A DNA stretch of 64,000 nucleotides from Stentor coeruleus. Lineage: Eukaryota > Ciliophora > Heterotrichea > Heterotrichida > Stentoridae. The position numbers and the translations under genes are program-made. Of this stretch, positions 10,624 through 20,231 are shown piece after piece (within the stretch, counting starts at the first letter, position 1; every line of letters begins with the position of its first letter). The stretch lies in contig MPUH01000171.1 in NCBI GenBank assembly GCA_001970955.1, positions 1-64,000 of the forward strand, given 5' to 3'. Below the pieces are notes generated by a model. The model made no database searches and was not told where the DNA came from. It was given only the letters and a program-made list of their open reading frames with translations.

Positions 10624-11560
10624 GTTTAGGAATTTGTTTTTTCTATGGTCTTTGACACTTTTATATTAAAACCTTTATAAGTATGCCTCGCAGAATCTGC
10701 GGGGGTGGAATAGTTTTATGCTTTAAGAAAATGATTTTTTCATTTTTAAAGTTGAAGTCCTAGAAAACCTTAAAAATCCACTCATATAACTAAAATGATT
10801 CTTAATCCTCCACATTTTTTCGTTGTACTCTGAAACTGGTGTTCTTTCAAAGGAATTTTTCAGTAAATTGAGCTCTTTATCTAATGCTTTTATATAAATT
10901 TCTTTATTCAATTTCCAATCCTACGATATTTTTCTTTTCTTAGTTATAGATTTTATTAAAATCGCTATATCTTTCGTCTTTTTGAATTTTTGAACTCATG
11001 TGAATAGATTTGGCAGATTTTAGCTATTAGGAGATCTTTTAATTGCCTTAGGAAGTATAAATAGCATTTTATTATGGTAAGAAGGGATGGTTCATATAGA
11101 AATTTGGAAAGGTGCTCTTTAGGAAAATAGTATGGGATTGTTGAGGATGTGTAGAAAAGTAAGCTGTATGGCAAAATTTGAAATTTTTGGATAACATTAC
11201 CGTCTTTTTTATAGAAATCCTATATAAGGAGGTTTAAAGTTAAAAGCTTTAAAGGTTGGGATTTAATTTTATAAGGAGTTTATGAATTTACAAGTGGGTG
11301 CTAGAGTATTATTATATAATTTAAATAAAGGTGCTAAAAATTTGTATATTTTATCTCTAAAATTGATATAAAATTTAGTATAGTAATTTCATGCCTATAC
11401 GAAAAAATTGATATTATAATTTGTGTTCATCACGAAAAAAAAAGTTTATTTACTGTAAAACTTATTTATTCTCTAATTAATACATCTATAAAAACCCTTG
11501 CTAATAACATTTAACAATAAAAAATTCATCAGCCAAGAAAATCCAACAAATCTCGTCTAT
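10624..11560. other. Spacer between a + gene and a - gene (both 3' ends)
   Basis: This holds a GC-rich hairpin (10686-10704, listed separately). On the minus strand from about 10723 to 11000 there is coding-like sequence without an ATG start, interrupted by one TAG (pieces such as DKELNLLKNSFERTPVSEYNEKMWR). It may be a gene remnant. The rest is AT-rich. Confidence 0.5.
10686..10704. other. GC-rich 8-bp hairpin 63 bp past the carrier gene
   Basis: CCTCGCAG - AAT - CTGCGGGG forms eight consecutive pairs (one is T-G) with a three-base loop, in a spacer otherwise close to pure A/T. It could be an RNA 3'-end structure, part of a small RNA, or a remnant. I found no tRNA-like T-loop or acceptor partner around it. 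Confidence 0.45.
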
Positions 11561-13342
11561 TTATAATTTTTTAAACTTAATAAGATTTATCAAAGGATTC
11601 AAAGGGTTTATAGTCTTTCTTCTATCTTTCATTGAATAAAAACCTGGTGACTCATCTTTTTTAGTCTCTTCTGGTGGTACATCAATATTAACTTCTTTTT
11701 CTGTATCAAGACAGTGTAAATCCGCAGACATAAAACGTTTAGTTGTCAACCCACCCATTAGTAAAACTTTTGTCCCAACCGAAGCCATACAATGTCCCCA
11801 GCGACCATCTGGGCTTTGTCCTTGTACAATAAGATTTTCCCATTTTAAAGTCGAAACATTAAAACAAAAAAGGTCGGTTAAACAAGAGTCTCCAGTTGAC
11901 CTAAACAAATCATCATTCCTCCCACCAAAAATAAACAACCTATTTTTAACAGCACAAGCTGCATGATTATACCTTGGTGAAGGAGGTGTCCCACTAACAT
12001 CTTTAATCATAGTCCAAACTAATCTTCCATCCCTAATATACAACCCAAACAATGTATTCACCGCTTGAGCTTCAGCAACAAGTCCTCCAAACAAATAAAA
12101 TCCACTATTCAAAAACTCAATCTTATTACTCTTGGCCATATTCAAATCAAAAATATTATCAGCATAATTTTCTCTTTGTGCCTGTTCAAAAATCCCAGTT
12201 AAGCTTGCATGAGATCTAGGCCCAGGATCTTTTTCAATAGTGATTTCTGGTAACACCCATTTTTTGATTTTTATATCATAAATATATAAATCACAAAGTA
12301 TATGACCATGTTGATTCATACCACCATATATAACCATAAATCTACCAATTTGAGCTGCAGCATGATGTCTTCGTCCTTCAGGTTTTTCCCCTTCTCCAGA
12401 GTAATGTTGCCATTTTTTTTTATTAAGAGACAAATAGAATACTTTTCTTGAGCATCGGCGAATACCGAGATTTTGGCTATGTTGTGATTGCCCTCCATAT
12501 AAGATAAGTTTACCTTTATATGGAAGAAGACTATGACCAAGTCGTCCTTGTGGTGTATAAACTGTGGCAATTATTTTCCATGTCCAGATATTACAATCTA
12601 AAACACGTAAGTCGGTATGTTTTATACGACTTTGACCTCCAAAGATATACATTTGGTTTTTTATCACTACAAGTTGACTACCTTCTCTACCATTAGGTTT
12701 ATCCCCATATGTTTCTTTTATTGACCAAGTTACTCTTAAATCACCAGATTGTCCTTTAGTAGCTTGAACTTCACCTTCACCCTTATCCCCACCACCAAGA
12801 AATGGGATTAATAAAGGTCTCATTGCGTAAACTTTAGGCAAAATTGATGTACTTAAAGTTGCATCAGGATTCGCTGAAATATGGCTGTTTATAGGACTTA
12901 TGTCTAATAAAGAAGTTTTTGTATCCCAAGTCAACCCTTTAAGTCTTGTAAGATTAACTGCTGATTTACCTATTGTGCTTTTTAATTCAGCTAAAAGCTG
13001 TTCGTTTTTCACTTCTTTTGTTAGCAAAATTGATGATGCTGCTTTTCTAGCTGATACTTGGGTTAATGGTCTTGACATTTCGATTGAATTACGGAAACTC
13101 AAAAGACAATCATCAGTTCTGTTTGGTGAGACACATGATTGGACTAGGGATTTTACTGAAGCTTTAATAGTAATTCGGGACTCTTTACGACTTGTCACCA
13201 TGAGTTTGGCATCTTCTTTAGGAGTAAAGTTTACTATACGATATGGGATTATTTTGCAGTTTTGTACTGCACGACTTCTTTGTGCTGCGGAGTCTTTGCC
13301 GCTGTTTTCGAAGGATTGTCTAGTGTTTTTGCTTTTATCCAT
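11561..13342 (-). CDS. Kelch-repeat beta-propeller protein
   Basis: The protein has 593 residues. About 190 N-terminal residues are basic, Ser/Thr-rich and probably disordered. From about 215 to 545 there are kelch units recognised by GG pairs followed by spaced Tyr/Trp: YIFGGQS, LILYGGQS, MVIYGGMN, FYLFGGL, LFIFGGRND and VLLMGGL. These give a six-bladed propeller of the kelch/galactose-oxidase type. The tail is short and basic (MKDRRKTINPLNPLINLIKFKKL). No BTB or other partner domain is present, so the protein is probably a binding scaffold in the cytosol; the partner is unknown. The ATG is at 13342 and the stop is TAA. Confidence 0.9.
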   Translation of the reverse strand: MDKSKNTRQSFENSGKDSAAQRSRAVQNCKIIPYRIVNFTPKEDAKLMVTSRKESRITIKASVKSLVQSCVSPNRTDDCLLSFRNSIEMSRPLTQVSARKAASSILLTKEVKNEQLLAELKSTIGKSAVNLTRLKGLTWDTKTSLLDISPINSHISANPDATLSTSILPKVYAMRPLLIPFLGGGDKGEGEVQATKGQSGDLRVTWSIKETYGDKPNGREGSQLVVIKNQMYIFGGQSRIKHTDLRVLDCNIWTWKIIATVYTPQGRLGHSLLPYKGKLILYGGQSQHSQNLGIRRCSRKVFYLSLNKKKWQHYSGEGEKPEGRRHHAAAQIGRFMVIYGGMNQHGHILCDLYIYDIKIKKWVLPEITIEKDPGPRSHASLTGIFEQAQRENYADNIFDLNMAKSNKIEFLNSGFYLFGGLVAEAQAVNTLFGLYIRDGRLVWTMIKDVSGTPPSPRYNHAACAVKNRLFIFGGRNDDLFRSTGDSCLTDLFCFNVSTLKWENLIVQGQSPDGRWGHCMASVGTKVLLMGGLTTKRFMSADLHCLDTEKEVNIDVPPEETKKDESPGFYSMKDRRKTINPLNPLINLIKFKKL

Positions 13343-14205
13343 TGTTTATTAGAGAAAAATATTAGTTTTGATAGGGTATTGAAAATTTTTAGAGAGAAAA
13401 AGGTTGGGAAGGTTGCTTTTGGGCGTTTTGTTGTTACTTTTTGAGGTTTTGTTAGGAGATTTTTGAATTTTTGTGTGAGGAGAATAGGTTTTTTTGATTT
13501 AAGGAGGAGGGTTTTTATTAGGTAAGGAATGCAAAATAGATGTTTTTTTTGTCATAAAATCATGAATGGAATGATTTAATAATTTTTTAAATGATGTTAG
13601 GGATGGATAATATAAAATAGGAAGGCTAGGGAAATTTATATAAAAGTATGGTTAAGATATTTTATATAGAATGTATAGATAATATAAAATTTATAGTAAC
13701 AGGATATTAATAAATACTTATATAGTTATTTAAAGGTAGGAATTAATTATTTTTAAATAGAGTTTGTTTGGAGTATATTTTATAAAAAATAGGAGAATAT
13801 ATATATGAGCTTAAATACTTATAGGTTTATATGTTAAAAAATAATTTTAGTTGTTAAGAAGATTGGGATCTAATCAAGTAAATACTTAGAGAAAAGTAGT
13901 TTATATGCATGTTTATGAATGGAATTAGTTCAGACGAAATAGAAAATTATTATTAGAACTAATATAAAATACGAAAAAATAAAAACATATATTTGATTAA
14001 AGCAAAAAAATAGTGTTATTATAAACTTTGATACTAGAGTATTAATATATTAGGAACTTAGATTCATTGTATAAGAAAATTAATATCTGCTTATACTTCA
14101 TTCTAATATACCCTTAATAATTATCCTTATAATATATTTTTATTATATTTATCCTCATACTTATTCCAAATCCTCTAAATCCTATTTCAACTTCTAAAAA
14201 CTTAA
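13343..14205. other. Spacer; left part of the duplicated unit
   Basis: From 13343 to about 13540 the + strand is G-rich, the 5' flank of the kelch gene. From about 13691 it is the 3' flank of the first Mpo1-like gene and matches 15484-15853. About 130 bases near 13960-14090 are present only in this copy. No gene is seen. Confidence 0.7.
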
Positions 14206-14742
14206 CTAATTAGATTTTTTCTTCAAAAGATCACGAAGATACGTCTTATATCCAAATAGCATAAGAACTTCTAAAACAACAAACAAAGGAGCTGCAAGCA
14301 TTAGGGCAAAATTATCAAAAAGAGCAGGTCTTTTATTCTCAAAGTACCCATGGCCAAAGAACTGTGCAACCCAGCAAATGATTTGGATATACAAATTTAT
14401 ACTACCATACATAGCTGTATAAGCAAGATAAATATAATTCCAAGTCAAATACAATCCTCCATATAATAATGCAGAGACAAGACCAGAGAAAATATCAACT
14501 TTTAGAAACAAGTAAAGGCAAAGCATTAAATGTAAAAATCCAATATGAATTTGATAAATGCTATCAGTTTCTTGACCTAAAGGTAAATATCTTCCTATAC
14601 CAACAAAGCTTGCAAAGTTTAAAGGAACAAAAATAACATGGATCAATTGATTACTTTATAAATATTACATTGGATGAGTATGATACTTACCGTATTCAGT
14701 AAACATACTATCAAGATCTTTTGTAAAAGACATCAGGCCCAT
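14206..14742 (-). CDS. Mpo1/DUF962-family dioxygenase-like protein, copy A
   Basis: Two exons joined by a 15-nt intron (14654-14668) give 173 residues, the usual length of this family (yeast Mpo1 is about 174). Family marks are the His-rich N-terminus HTHPINQLIHVIFVP, four or more hydrophobic helices, and GHGYFENKRPALFDN before the last helices (APLFVVLEVLMLFGYK). Known members are Fe(II)-dependent dioxygenases in the ER membrane that take part in alpha-oxidation of 2-hydroxy fatty acids. The same reaction here is inferred. The ATG at 14742 adds MGLMSFTKDLDSMFTEYGKY; a second ATG three codons on is possible. Without the intron the gene would start at 14646 and lose the conserved His pair. The stop is TAG. 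Copy B lies next to it in the same orientation. Confidence 0.9.
14654..14668 (-). other. 15-nt intron in Mpo1-like copy A
   Basis: The sense-strand sequence is GTAATATTTATAAAG. Splicing joins CCA AT to T AAT and restores the frame of PINQLIHV. Retained, it brings two in-frame TAA codons. Confidence 0.9.
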
Positions 14743-15853
14743 TTTATTATAATTAAAGGTTGATATTAATGATAATATTTTGATGATGTTGGGTTTATTT
14801 ATAAATATTTTAAGTTAAGTTATTTTTTGATGATAATAATTTTAGATTGAGGGAAAGATTTTAGATTAAGAAATGTTGTAAAAACTTTGGTTTTTTGGAA
14901 GGTAGGATGAGCTTGATGTAGTAAAATTGTGTGTTGAATATGAAAATTAGGGTAAAATGTTGGGATGTTGGAGTTGTAAAGATTTTCATAGGTCTGAAAG
15001 TGATTTTGTGCTTGTGTGAGAATTGGAAAAAGATTTTATGCGTGCTTTTTGTTAAGAGGATTGAAATAAAATACATTTGTTTTGATTATATGCTTGCTTT
15101 AAATGATATTGAAGGTATGCATATTTAATATAATTATTATAATATGATAAGATTAGAAAATATGGTATAATATCAGAATGCTCTATGGGTGTTATTTTGA
15201 TATTTATTTGTAAGATAGATGTATATAAAATTTAACATATGAGGAATTAGTTTCTGATAGCATAAATTTTAAAAATTAAATAAAAGCTTTTTGGCTTTGT
15301 AATCATAATATTTCCGAATAATTTGTATATTTTAGAAGAACATTGAATAATCTAAAGATTTAGGCTGATAAAATTGCTTATTCCATAATATTAATTAGAT
15401 AATTGAATTCCTAGAATATCTCTAATTGCAAGCCTTATAAATTTCATCACTACTACAATTTTAAAAATAAATAATTTTTAGTTATTATAGTAGGATATTG
15501 ATCAATACTTATTAGTTAATTAAAGGTTGGAATTAATTATTTTTAAATAGAGTTTGTTTGGAGTATATTTTTTATAAAATAGGGAGAATATATATGAGCT
15601 TAAATGCCTATAGGTTTATATGTTAAAAAAATAATTTAAATTGTCGGGAAGATTGAGATCTAATCAAGCAAACACTTAGAGAATTGTAGTTAATATGCAT
15701 GTTTACAAATGGAATTAATTCAGACAAAATAGACAATCAAATTGCCAATAAGCTTACCTTTCTAATCGTCCTTCTCAAAATCCAAATCATCTTCACACTT
15801 TATTTCAAAAGCCCAACATCCTCTAAACCTTATTCCAACTTCTAAAAACTTAA
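14743..15853. other. Spacer between the two Mpo1-like copies
   Basis: This holds the 5' flank of copy A to about 15483, then the 3' flank of copy B. The 5' flank is G-rich on the + strand up to about 15100. Short frames in it are not conserved between copies, so they are probably not genes. Confidence 0.7.
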
Positions 15854-16390
15854 CTAATTAGATTTTTTCTTCAAAAGATCATGAAGATATGCCTTATACC
15901 CAAATAGCATAAGTACTTCTAAAACAGCAAACAAAGGAGCTGCAAGGGTTAAGGCAATATTATCAAAAAGAGCAGGTCTTTTATTCTCAAAGAACCCATG
16001 GCCAAAGAATTGTAAAGACCAGCAAATGATTTGGGTATATAAAATTATACTACCATACGTAGCTGTATGAGTAAGATAAATATAATTCCAAGCCAAATAC
16101 CATCCTCCATATAATAATGCAGAGACAAGACCAGAGAAAACATCAACTTTTAGATATAAGAAAAGGCAAAACACTAAAAATAAAAGTCCACAATGAGCTT
16201 GACAAATACAATCAGTTTCTTGACCTAAAGGAAAATATCGACCTAGGCCCACAAGGCTTCCAAGGATTAAAGGAATACAAATAACATGGATCAATTGATT
16301 ACTTTATAAATATTACATTGGATGAGTATGATACTTACCATATTCAGTAAACATACTATCAAGATCTTTTGTAAAAGACATCAGGCCCAT
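15854..16390 (-). CDS. Mpo1/DUF962-family dioxygenase-like protein, copy B
   Basis: This is a 173-residue paralogue of copy A with the same exon layout and an identical 15-nt intron (16302-16316). In the 146 residues encoded after the intron from the shared Met I count about 34 differences from copy A. They are concentrated in the first half; the ends GHGFFENKRPALFDN and LFGYKAYLHDLLKKKSN are nearly unchanged. The frame, intron and family residues are intact, so both copies look functional. The predicted role is the same ER-membrane 2-hydroxy-fatty-acid oxidation as copy A, by inference. The ATG is at 16390 and the stop is TAG. Confidence 0.9.
16302..16316 (-). other. 15-nt intron in Mpo1-like copy B
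   Basis: The sense sequence GTAATATTTATAAAG is identical to the intron of copy A, so it predates the duplication or has been kept by conversion. Confidence 0.9.
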
Positions 16391-17144
16391 TTTATTATTA
16401 TTAAAGATTGATGCTAATGGTAATATTTTGATGATGATGATAGGTTTTTTTATTTGTAAATGCTTTAAGTTAAGCTATTTTTATGATGATAGTTTTATAG
16501 ATGGGGGAAGATTTTGGATTTAAAGGTGCTGTAAAACTTTTGGCTTTTTGAAGATAGGCCGAGTTTGATGTTGTAAGATAGTGTGTTGAATATGAAATTA
16601 GGGTAAAATACTGGGATGTTGGAGTTGTGAATGTTTTGATAGGTTTGAAGTGATTTTGTGTTTTTATGAGAATTGGAAAAAAGTTTTATGTGTGTATTTT
16701 GTTAAGAGGATTGAAAAAAAAATACATTTGTTTTGATTATATGCTTGCTTTAAATGATATTGAAGGTATGCATATTTAATGTAATTATTATAATATGATA
16801 GGATTAGAAAATATGGTATAATGTCAGAATGCTCTATGTTGGTGTTACTTTGATATTTATTTATAAGATAGCTGTACATAAAATTTAACACATGAGGAAT
16901 GTTTAATTGTTTTTTAATAGCCTAACCTTTAAAAATTAAAAAAAGCTTTTTAGTTTTGTAATCTTAATATCTCCAAATAATTTAGTATATTTTAGGAAAA
17001 CATTGAAAAGTCTAAACATTTAGGCTTGATAAAATTACTTATTCCATAATAGTACTAAGACAATTTAATTCCTATAAAATCTCTAATCATCATGCATATA
17101 ATATCCTTACATCACTGCCTACAAATCTTAAAAATAAATAATTT
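16391..17144. other. Spacer; right flank of unit B
   Basis: This is the 5' flank of Mpo1-like copy B and the 3' end of the phosphatase gene, homologous to 14743-15480. No conserved reading frame or RNA gene is seen. Confidence 0.65.
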
Positions 17145-18017
17145 TTAGTTATTATCACCATCAAGGTACTTCTTAATAAAAACTCGCACATCATCGATGT
17201 TTTCAAGAGTTTTAAGGAAAAAGATGAGCTTTAAAAGCTCTTTATCGTCTTTATCACCAAGCCAAGATGATACAGGAAATCCATTAAGCCTCTGGTACGA
17301 ATACGATATTGGTTGATCATCTACAATAATAATACTATCAAGGTCCCTACCTTGAAGAGTAGACAAATCTTTTATGAACCCTTTATCAGTTTTAACACAG
17401 TTTTCTCGATAAAATCTATATTTAATGAGCTTTCCTAAAGGGTCAAGATAGTCTAAAATCCGGTCAGCATAACGTTTTGTAGAAGCTGTAAAAATTACAA
17501 CTTCGAAAAATTGTTCTGCGTACTCAAGAAGGTCTTTAGCATAAGGTCTTATAGAAAATGATAATAAAGGAAAGCCAGGGAGGATAACTTCTGATTTTTT
17601 TTCCAATTTGCTGCATATTAAAGTCTCATCGAGGTCTAAAACAAGAGTTTTTCGGCTTTCATTGACTTTTGGGATTTTTATTATAGCTTGACTATTGGAT
17701 AAAATCTGCTTTTTTACATAAGAAAGTCTTATGATTTTTATAGGCGTGTTGTCTTCTTTGTTACTGTTTTCATGTCTTAGTTTGTCTAATGAGATATCTA
17801 GAACTTTTTTCTTTGTGACTGTAGTTTTACGCTTTATGAAATATTGATCGAATTTTTCAAATGAAAAAGCTTTTGAGCTGAAGTTCTGAATTGAAGAAAT
17901 TTCTTTGTGAAGTTCGGATTTACTTTTGAAATCGATTTTGGGTTTTAGTGGTAATGATTTGACTGAGAATGAGCCGCTTAAGGATCTGTTATAAATCCCT
18001 GGTAATGAAGTATTCAT
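17145..18017 (-). CDS. FCP1/SCP-like (HAD-family) protein phosphatase
   Basis: The protein has 290 residues. The N-terminal 120 are basic and unstructured. The C-terminal part is an FCP1-homology (NIF) domain with the HAD nucleophile motif DLDET (128-132), FTASTKRYADRILDYLDP (HAD motif II region) and the acidic pair in IIIVDDQPISYS (about 230-240). Relatives dephosphorylate Ser/Thr, classically the RNA polymerase II C-terminal domain; others act on membrane-linked targets. No BRCT or membrane segment is present, so it resembles the small SCP-like class. The last codons coincide with the edge of the neighbouring tandem duplication, and a copy of this tail lies at about 15478. The ATG is at 18017 and the stop is TAA. 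Confidence 0.92.
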   Translation of the reverse strand: MNTSLPGIYNRSLSGSFSVKSLPLKPKIDFKSKSELHKEISSIQNFSSKAFSFEKFDQYFIKRKTTVTKKKVLDISLDKLRHENSNKEDNTPIKIIRLSYVKKQILSNSQAIIKIPKVNESRKTLVLDLDETLICSKLEKKSEVILPGFPLLSFSIRPYAKDLLEYAEQFFEVVIFTASTKRYADRILDYLDPLGKLIKYRFYRENCVKTDKGFIKDLSTLQGRDLDSIIIVDDQPISYSYQRLNGFPVSSWLGDKDDKELLKLIFFLKTLENIDDVRVFIKKYLDGDNN

Positions 18018-19095
18018 TTATCTATCATTCATTTTAGTTCGAATTTAGACAAGTTTTAATGATTATTTGATTTGAAAAGAGCATATAAAATATGAATAGG
18101 ATACCATTTAAAATCATCACTTAAAATTTTATCCTTTATTTCATGCTTTTGCTTAGCTTTCATCATCAAAATCTCTATTTAAATATATCTCACCTAAAAA
18201 GTTCTACCTAAATTCTTTTAGATTCTTATTTAAACATATAAGAAAACCAAAGCATAATCTTTAGCCTAAAAGCTATAATTCATATAAGACTTCACGAATA
18301 ATTATCATCTAATAAACCTAACTAGTTAATACGATAACATTTTAAAAGTATTTTGAGTCAAATAACAATATCAGCTTATATATAAAATATATTTGTATAT
18401 AATATTCGATATGATGCTTATATAAATATTGTCTATTATTCCAACTTTCAAAAAAAAAAACTTAATGTTTTAATTGAATGTAAATTTTATATTATTATCG
18501 ACTAACATTTTATTACAATTTATCAGTAAAAAAAATATTAAATATGTTAGGGAAATGTGTATATCTTATGATGAAAAGTGGAATATAGGATTTTGTGTAA
18601 AGAATAATTAGGATAAAATTCTATGGTAATATATTTTATATGTATAAAAGTGATAATGAAAATTATAAACAACGTTGCAGCCTAAATTTCAAATAAAGAA
18701 AATAAAAATACTACGAAGAATCAAAAAGAAAACTTAGAACTCACAACTTTAAGAATTGATAAAAATGAACTATTAAAAATTTGAAGTAAAGGGTGGATTT
18801 GCCAGTCATAATATATCTTTCTAATAATAATAAAGATATAGAAAATTATATTTTAGCAAGAATGAATGAATTATATTTTAGTTGATTTTATATCTTCATC
18901 AGGTATATACAATTATTTACAAAATATGTAGACAATTTTTATGTTTTATGATATAAAATATTAGCATTTTATGTTTTTGCATTGGTAATACGACTATCTG
19001 AATTCATTTTGAATTATATTATAATTTATCTAGGAAGAATTTGTCTATACTAAAAATATCTTCACTTAAAATATAAAATAAATTATTAACAGTTC
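18018..19095. other. Spacer; nothing recognised
   Basis: This is 1.1 kb of AT-rich DNA. It has no open frame of note and no RNA-like element that I can see. Confidence 0.6.
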
Positions 19096-20211
19096 TTATT
19101 TAACAGATTTTCTTATATGGATTTTAGCTGGTGTGTTACTACGCTTTCCTATAGGTTTAAAGCTTTTAACTCTTTTGAAGCTCTTAGCTCTTTTACTGAT
19201 TTCCTTTGAGATCGACTTGGCTAATTGTTCTTTTTCTCTTGTTTCTGTCACTGGGTCTTCTTCACATGCAATTTCGTTAAGGTTTTCCATCGTACTCTTA
19301 AAATAGCTCACATTTAGCGATTTATCCGCATCAGGAGATATTGGCAATATACTTATTTTCCCTAACATACTCTTAGCTTCATCATCTGTTAAACTCCCTC
19401 TGTTATGTAATCTATTTATCTTCATCTTCAATATTTTTAATTCATTTGGTGATATGCTTTTATTCCACCTACTTTCTAAATAATTTTTCGTGTCACTATC
19501 ATTAAGTTTTATAAGAGGCTTTTTATTATCAACCCAATAAATCCTAAGTAAATCAGAAGCAACTTTTTCTAAATGTCTGGTCAAGACATTCACATGAGCC
19601 AAAACTTTTTTATTTTCCCTATCGCTTCGAACTTCTAACTCAGGTTCTTCACTTGGGGCATTAAGATAAAACCCATTTAGTAATTTGATTGGTAGTTTAC
19701 ATTTTATAAGTTTGTCATAATTGCATATAACTTCATTATGAACTAGAGTTTTTATAACTTTCATCAGTTTTTCTTTTATTTCTAATGGTTTTATGCTTGT
19801 AGGAATAGCGTTTTTACATAAACTTTTGAATGAGTTTGTCATATCTTCGAAAAAAAGCGTGAAATTTTTCTTTTCTTTGAATAGTGTTTTTTCTAAGTTG
19901 AGTAAATTGCTTTTAAGGGTTTTTGATATTCTTTTTAGTCGGGTTAAGGATTTTAGGTTCTCAGTTAAGCTTTGGAGATGCTGAGAATGCTTAATGTCAA
20001 GATCTAAAAGGTCAGAAGCTAGGATTGAGAGCTTCTCTATTTTTGACTTATCAACAAGAACTTTTTCATGATGTTCCTGTTTAAAAATTACAATCTCAGG
20101 TCTTGTACTGATTGAGTTGACAACAGTAATAAAGTCTTTGTGTTTAAGAGTTGAGTATTTATAAGAGTCTTTGAGATTTCGTAATATAGATGTTAATCCA
20201 AATGCTGCCAT
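19096..20211 (-). CDS. Unknown helical protein (371 aa)
   Basis: I do not recognise this protein. It is rich in Lys, Leu and Ser and mostly helical. Residues about 55-135 look like coiled coil (LSILASDLLDLDIKHSQHLQSLTENL...). A middle part holds the only Trp residues (LLRIYWVDNKKP and ESRWNKSISPNEL), and a strongly basic tail (KEISKRAKSFKRVKSFKPIGKRS) follows. There is no membrane segment or signal peptide. The start codon lies only 20 bases after the stop of the palmitoyltransferase-like gene on the same strand, so this gene's promoter, if separate, must overlap its neighbour. The ATG is at 20211 and the stop is TAA. Confidence 0.8.
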   Translation of the reverse strand: MAAFGLTSILRNLKDSYKYSTLKHKDFITVVNSISTRPEIVIFKQEHHEKVLVDKSKIEKLSILASDLLDLDIKHSQHLQSLTENLKSLTRLKRISKTLKSNLLNLEKTLFKEKKNFTLFFEDMTNSFKSLCKNAIPTSIKPLEIKEKLMKVIKTLVHNEVICNYDKLIKCKLPIKLLNGFYLNAPSEEPELEVRSDRENKKVLAHVNVLTRHLEKVASDLLRIYWVDNKKPLIKLNDSDTKNYLESRWNKSISPNELKILKMKINRLHNRGSLTDDEAKSMLGKISILPISPDADKSLNVSYFKSTMENLNEIACEEDPVTETREKEQLAKSISKEISKRAKSFKRVKSFKPIGKRSNTPAKIHIRKSVK

Positions 20212-20231
20212 AATTATCTTTTACTAAGTAA

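Larger units (their letters stand above)
13691..15483. repeat. Tandem duplication, unit A (about 1.8 kb)
   Basis: This unit carries one Mpo1-like gene with both flanks. It aligns along nearly its whole length with the next unit: for example AATAGAGTTTGTTTGGAG in the left flank of both, the gene, and AGCTTTTT...TTTGTAATC in the right flank of both. Its right edge (TAAATAATTTTTAGTTATTAT) is a copy of the last codons and 3' flank of the phosphatase gene that follows unit B. That shows the ancestral order was unit-phosphatase. Unit A is a little longer because of about 130 extra bases. Confidence 0.85.
15484..17153. repeat. Tandem duplication, unit B (about 1.7 kb)
   Basis: This is a direct repeat of unit A (13691-15483), in the same orientation and adjacent. 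It ends inside the last codons of the phosphatase gene (17145-17156). Flanks near the start codon are almost identical to unit A, while distal flanks and the coding region have diverged. Confidence 0.85.

Noticed and set aside
14861-15076. Short frames upstream of the Mpo1-like genes (also 14931-15128 and 16664-16891)
   Set aside because: They are not conserved in frame between the two duplicated units, so selection is not keeping them as protein.
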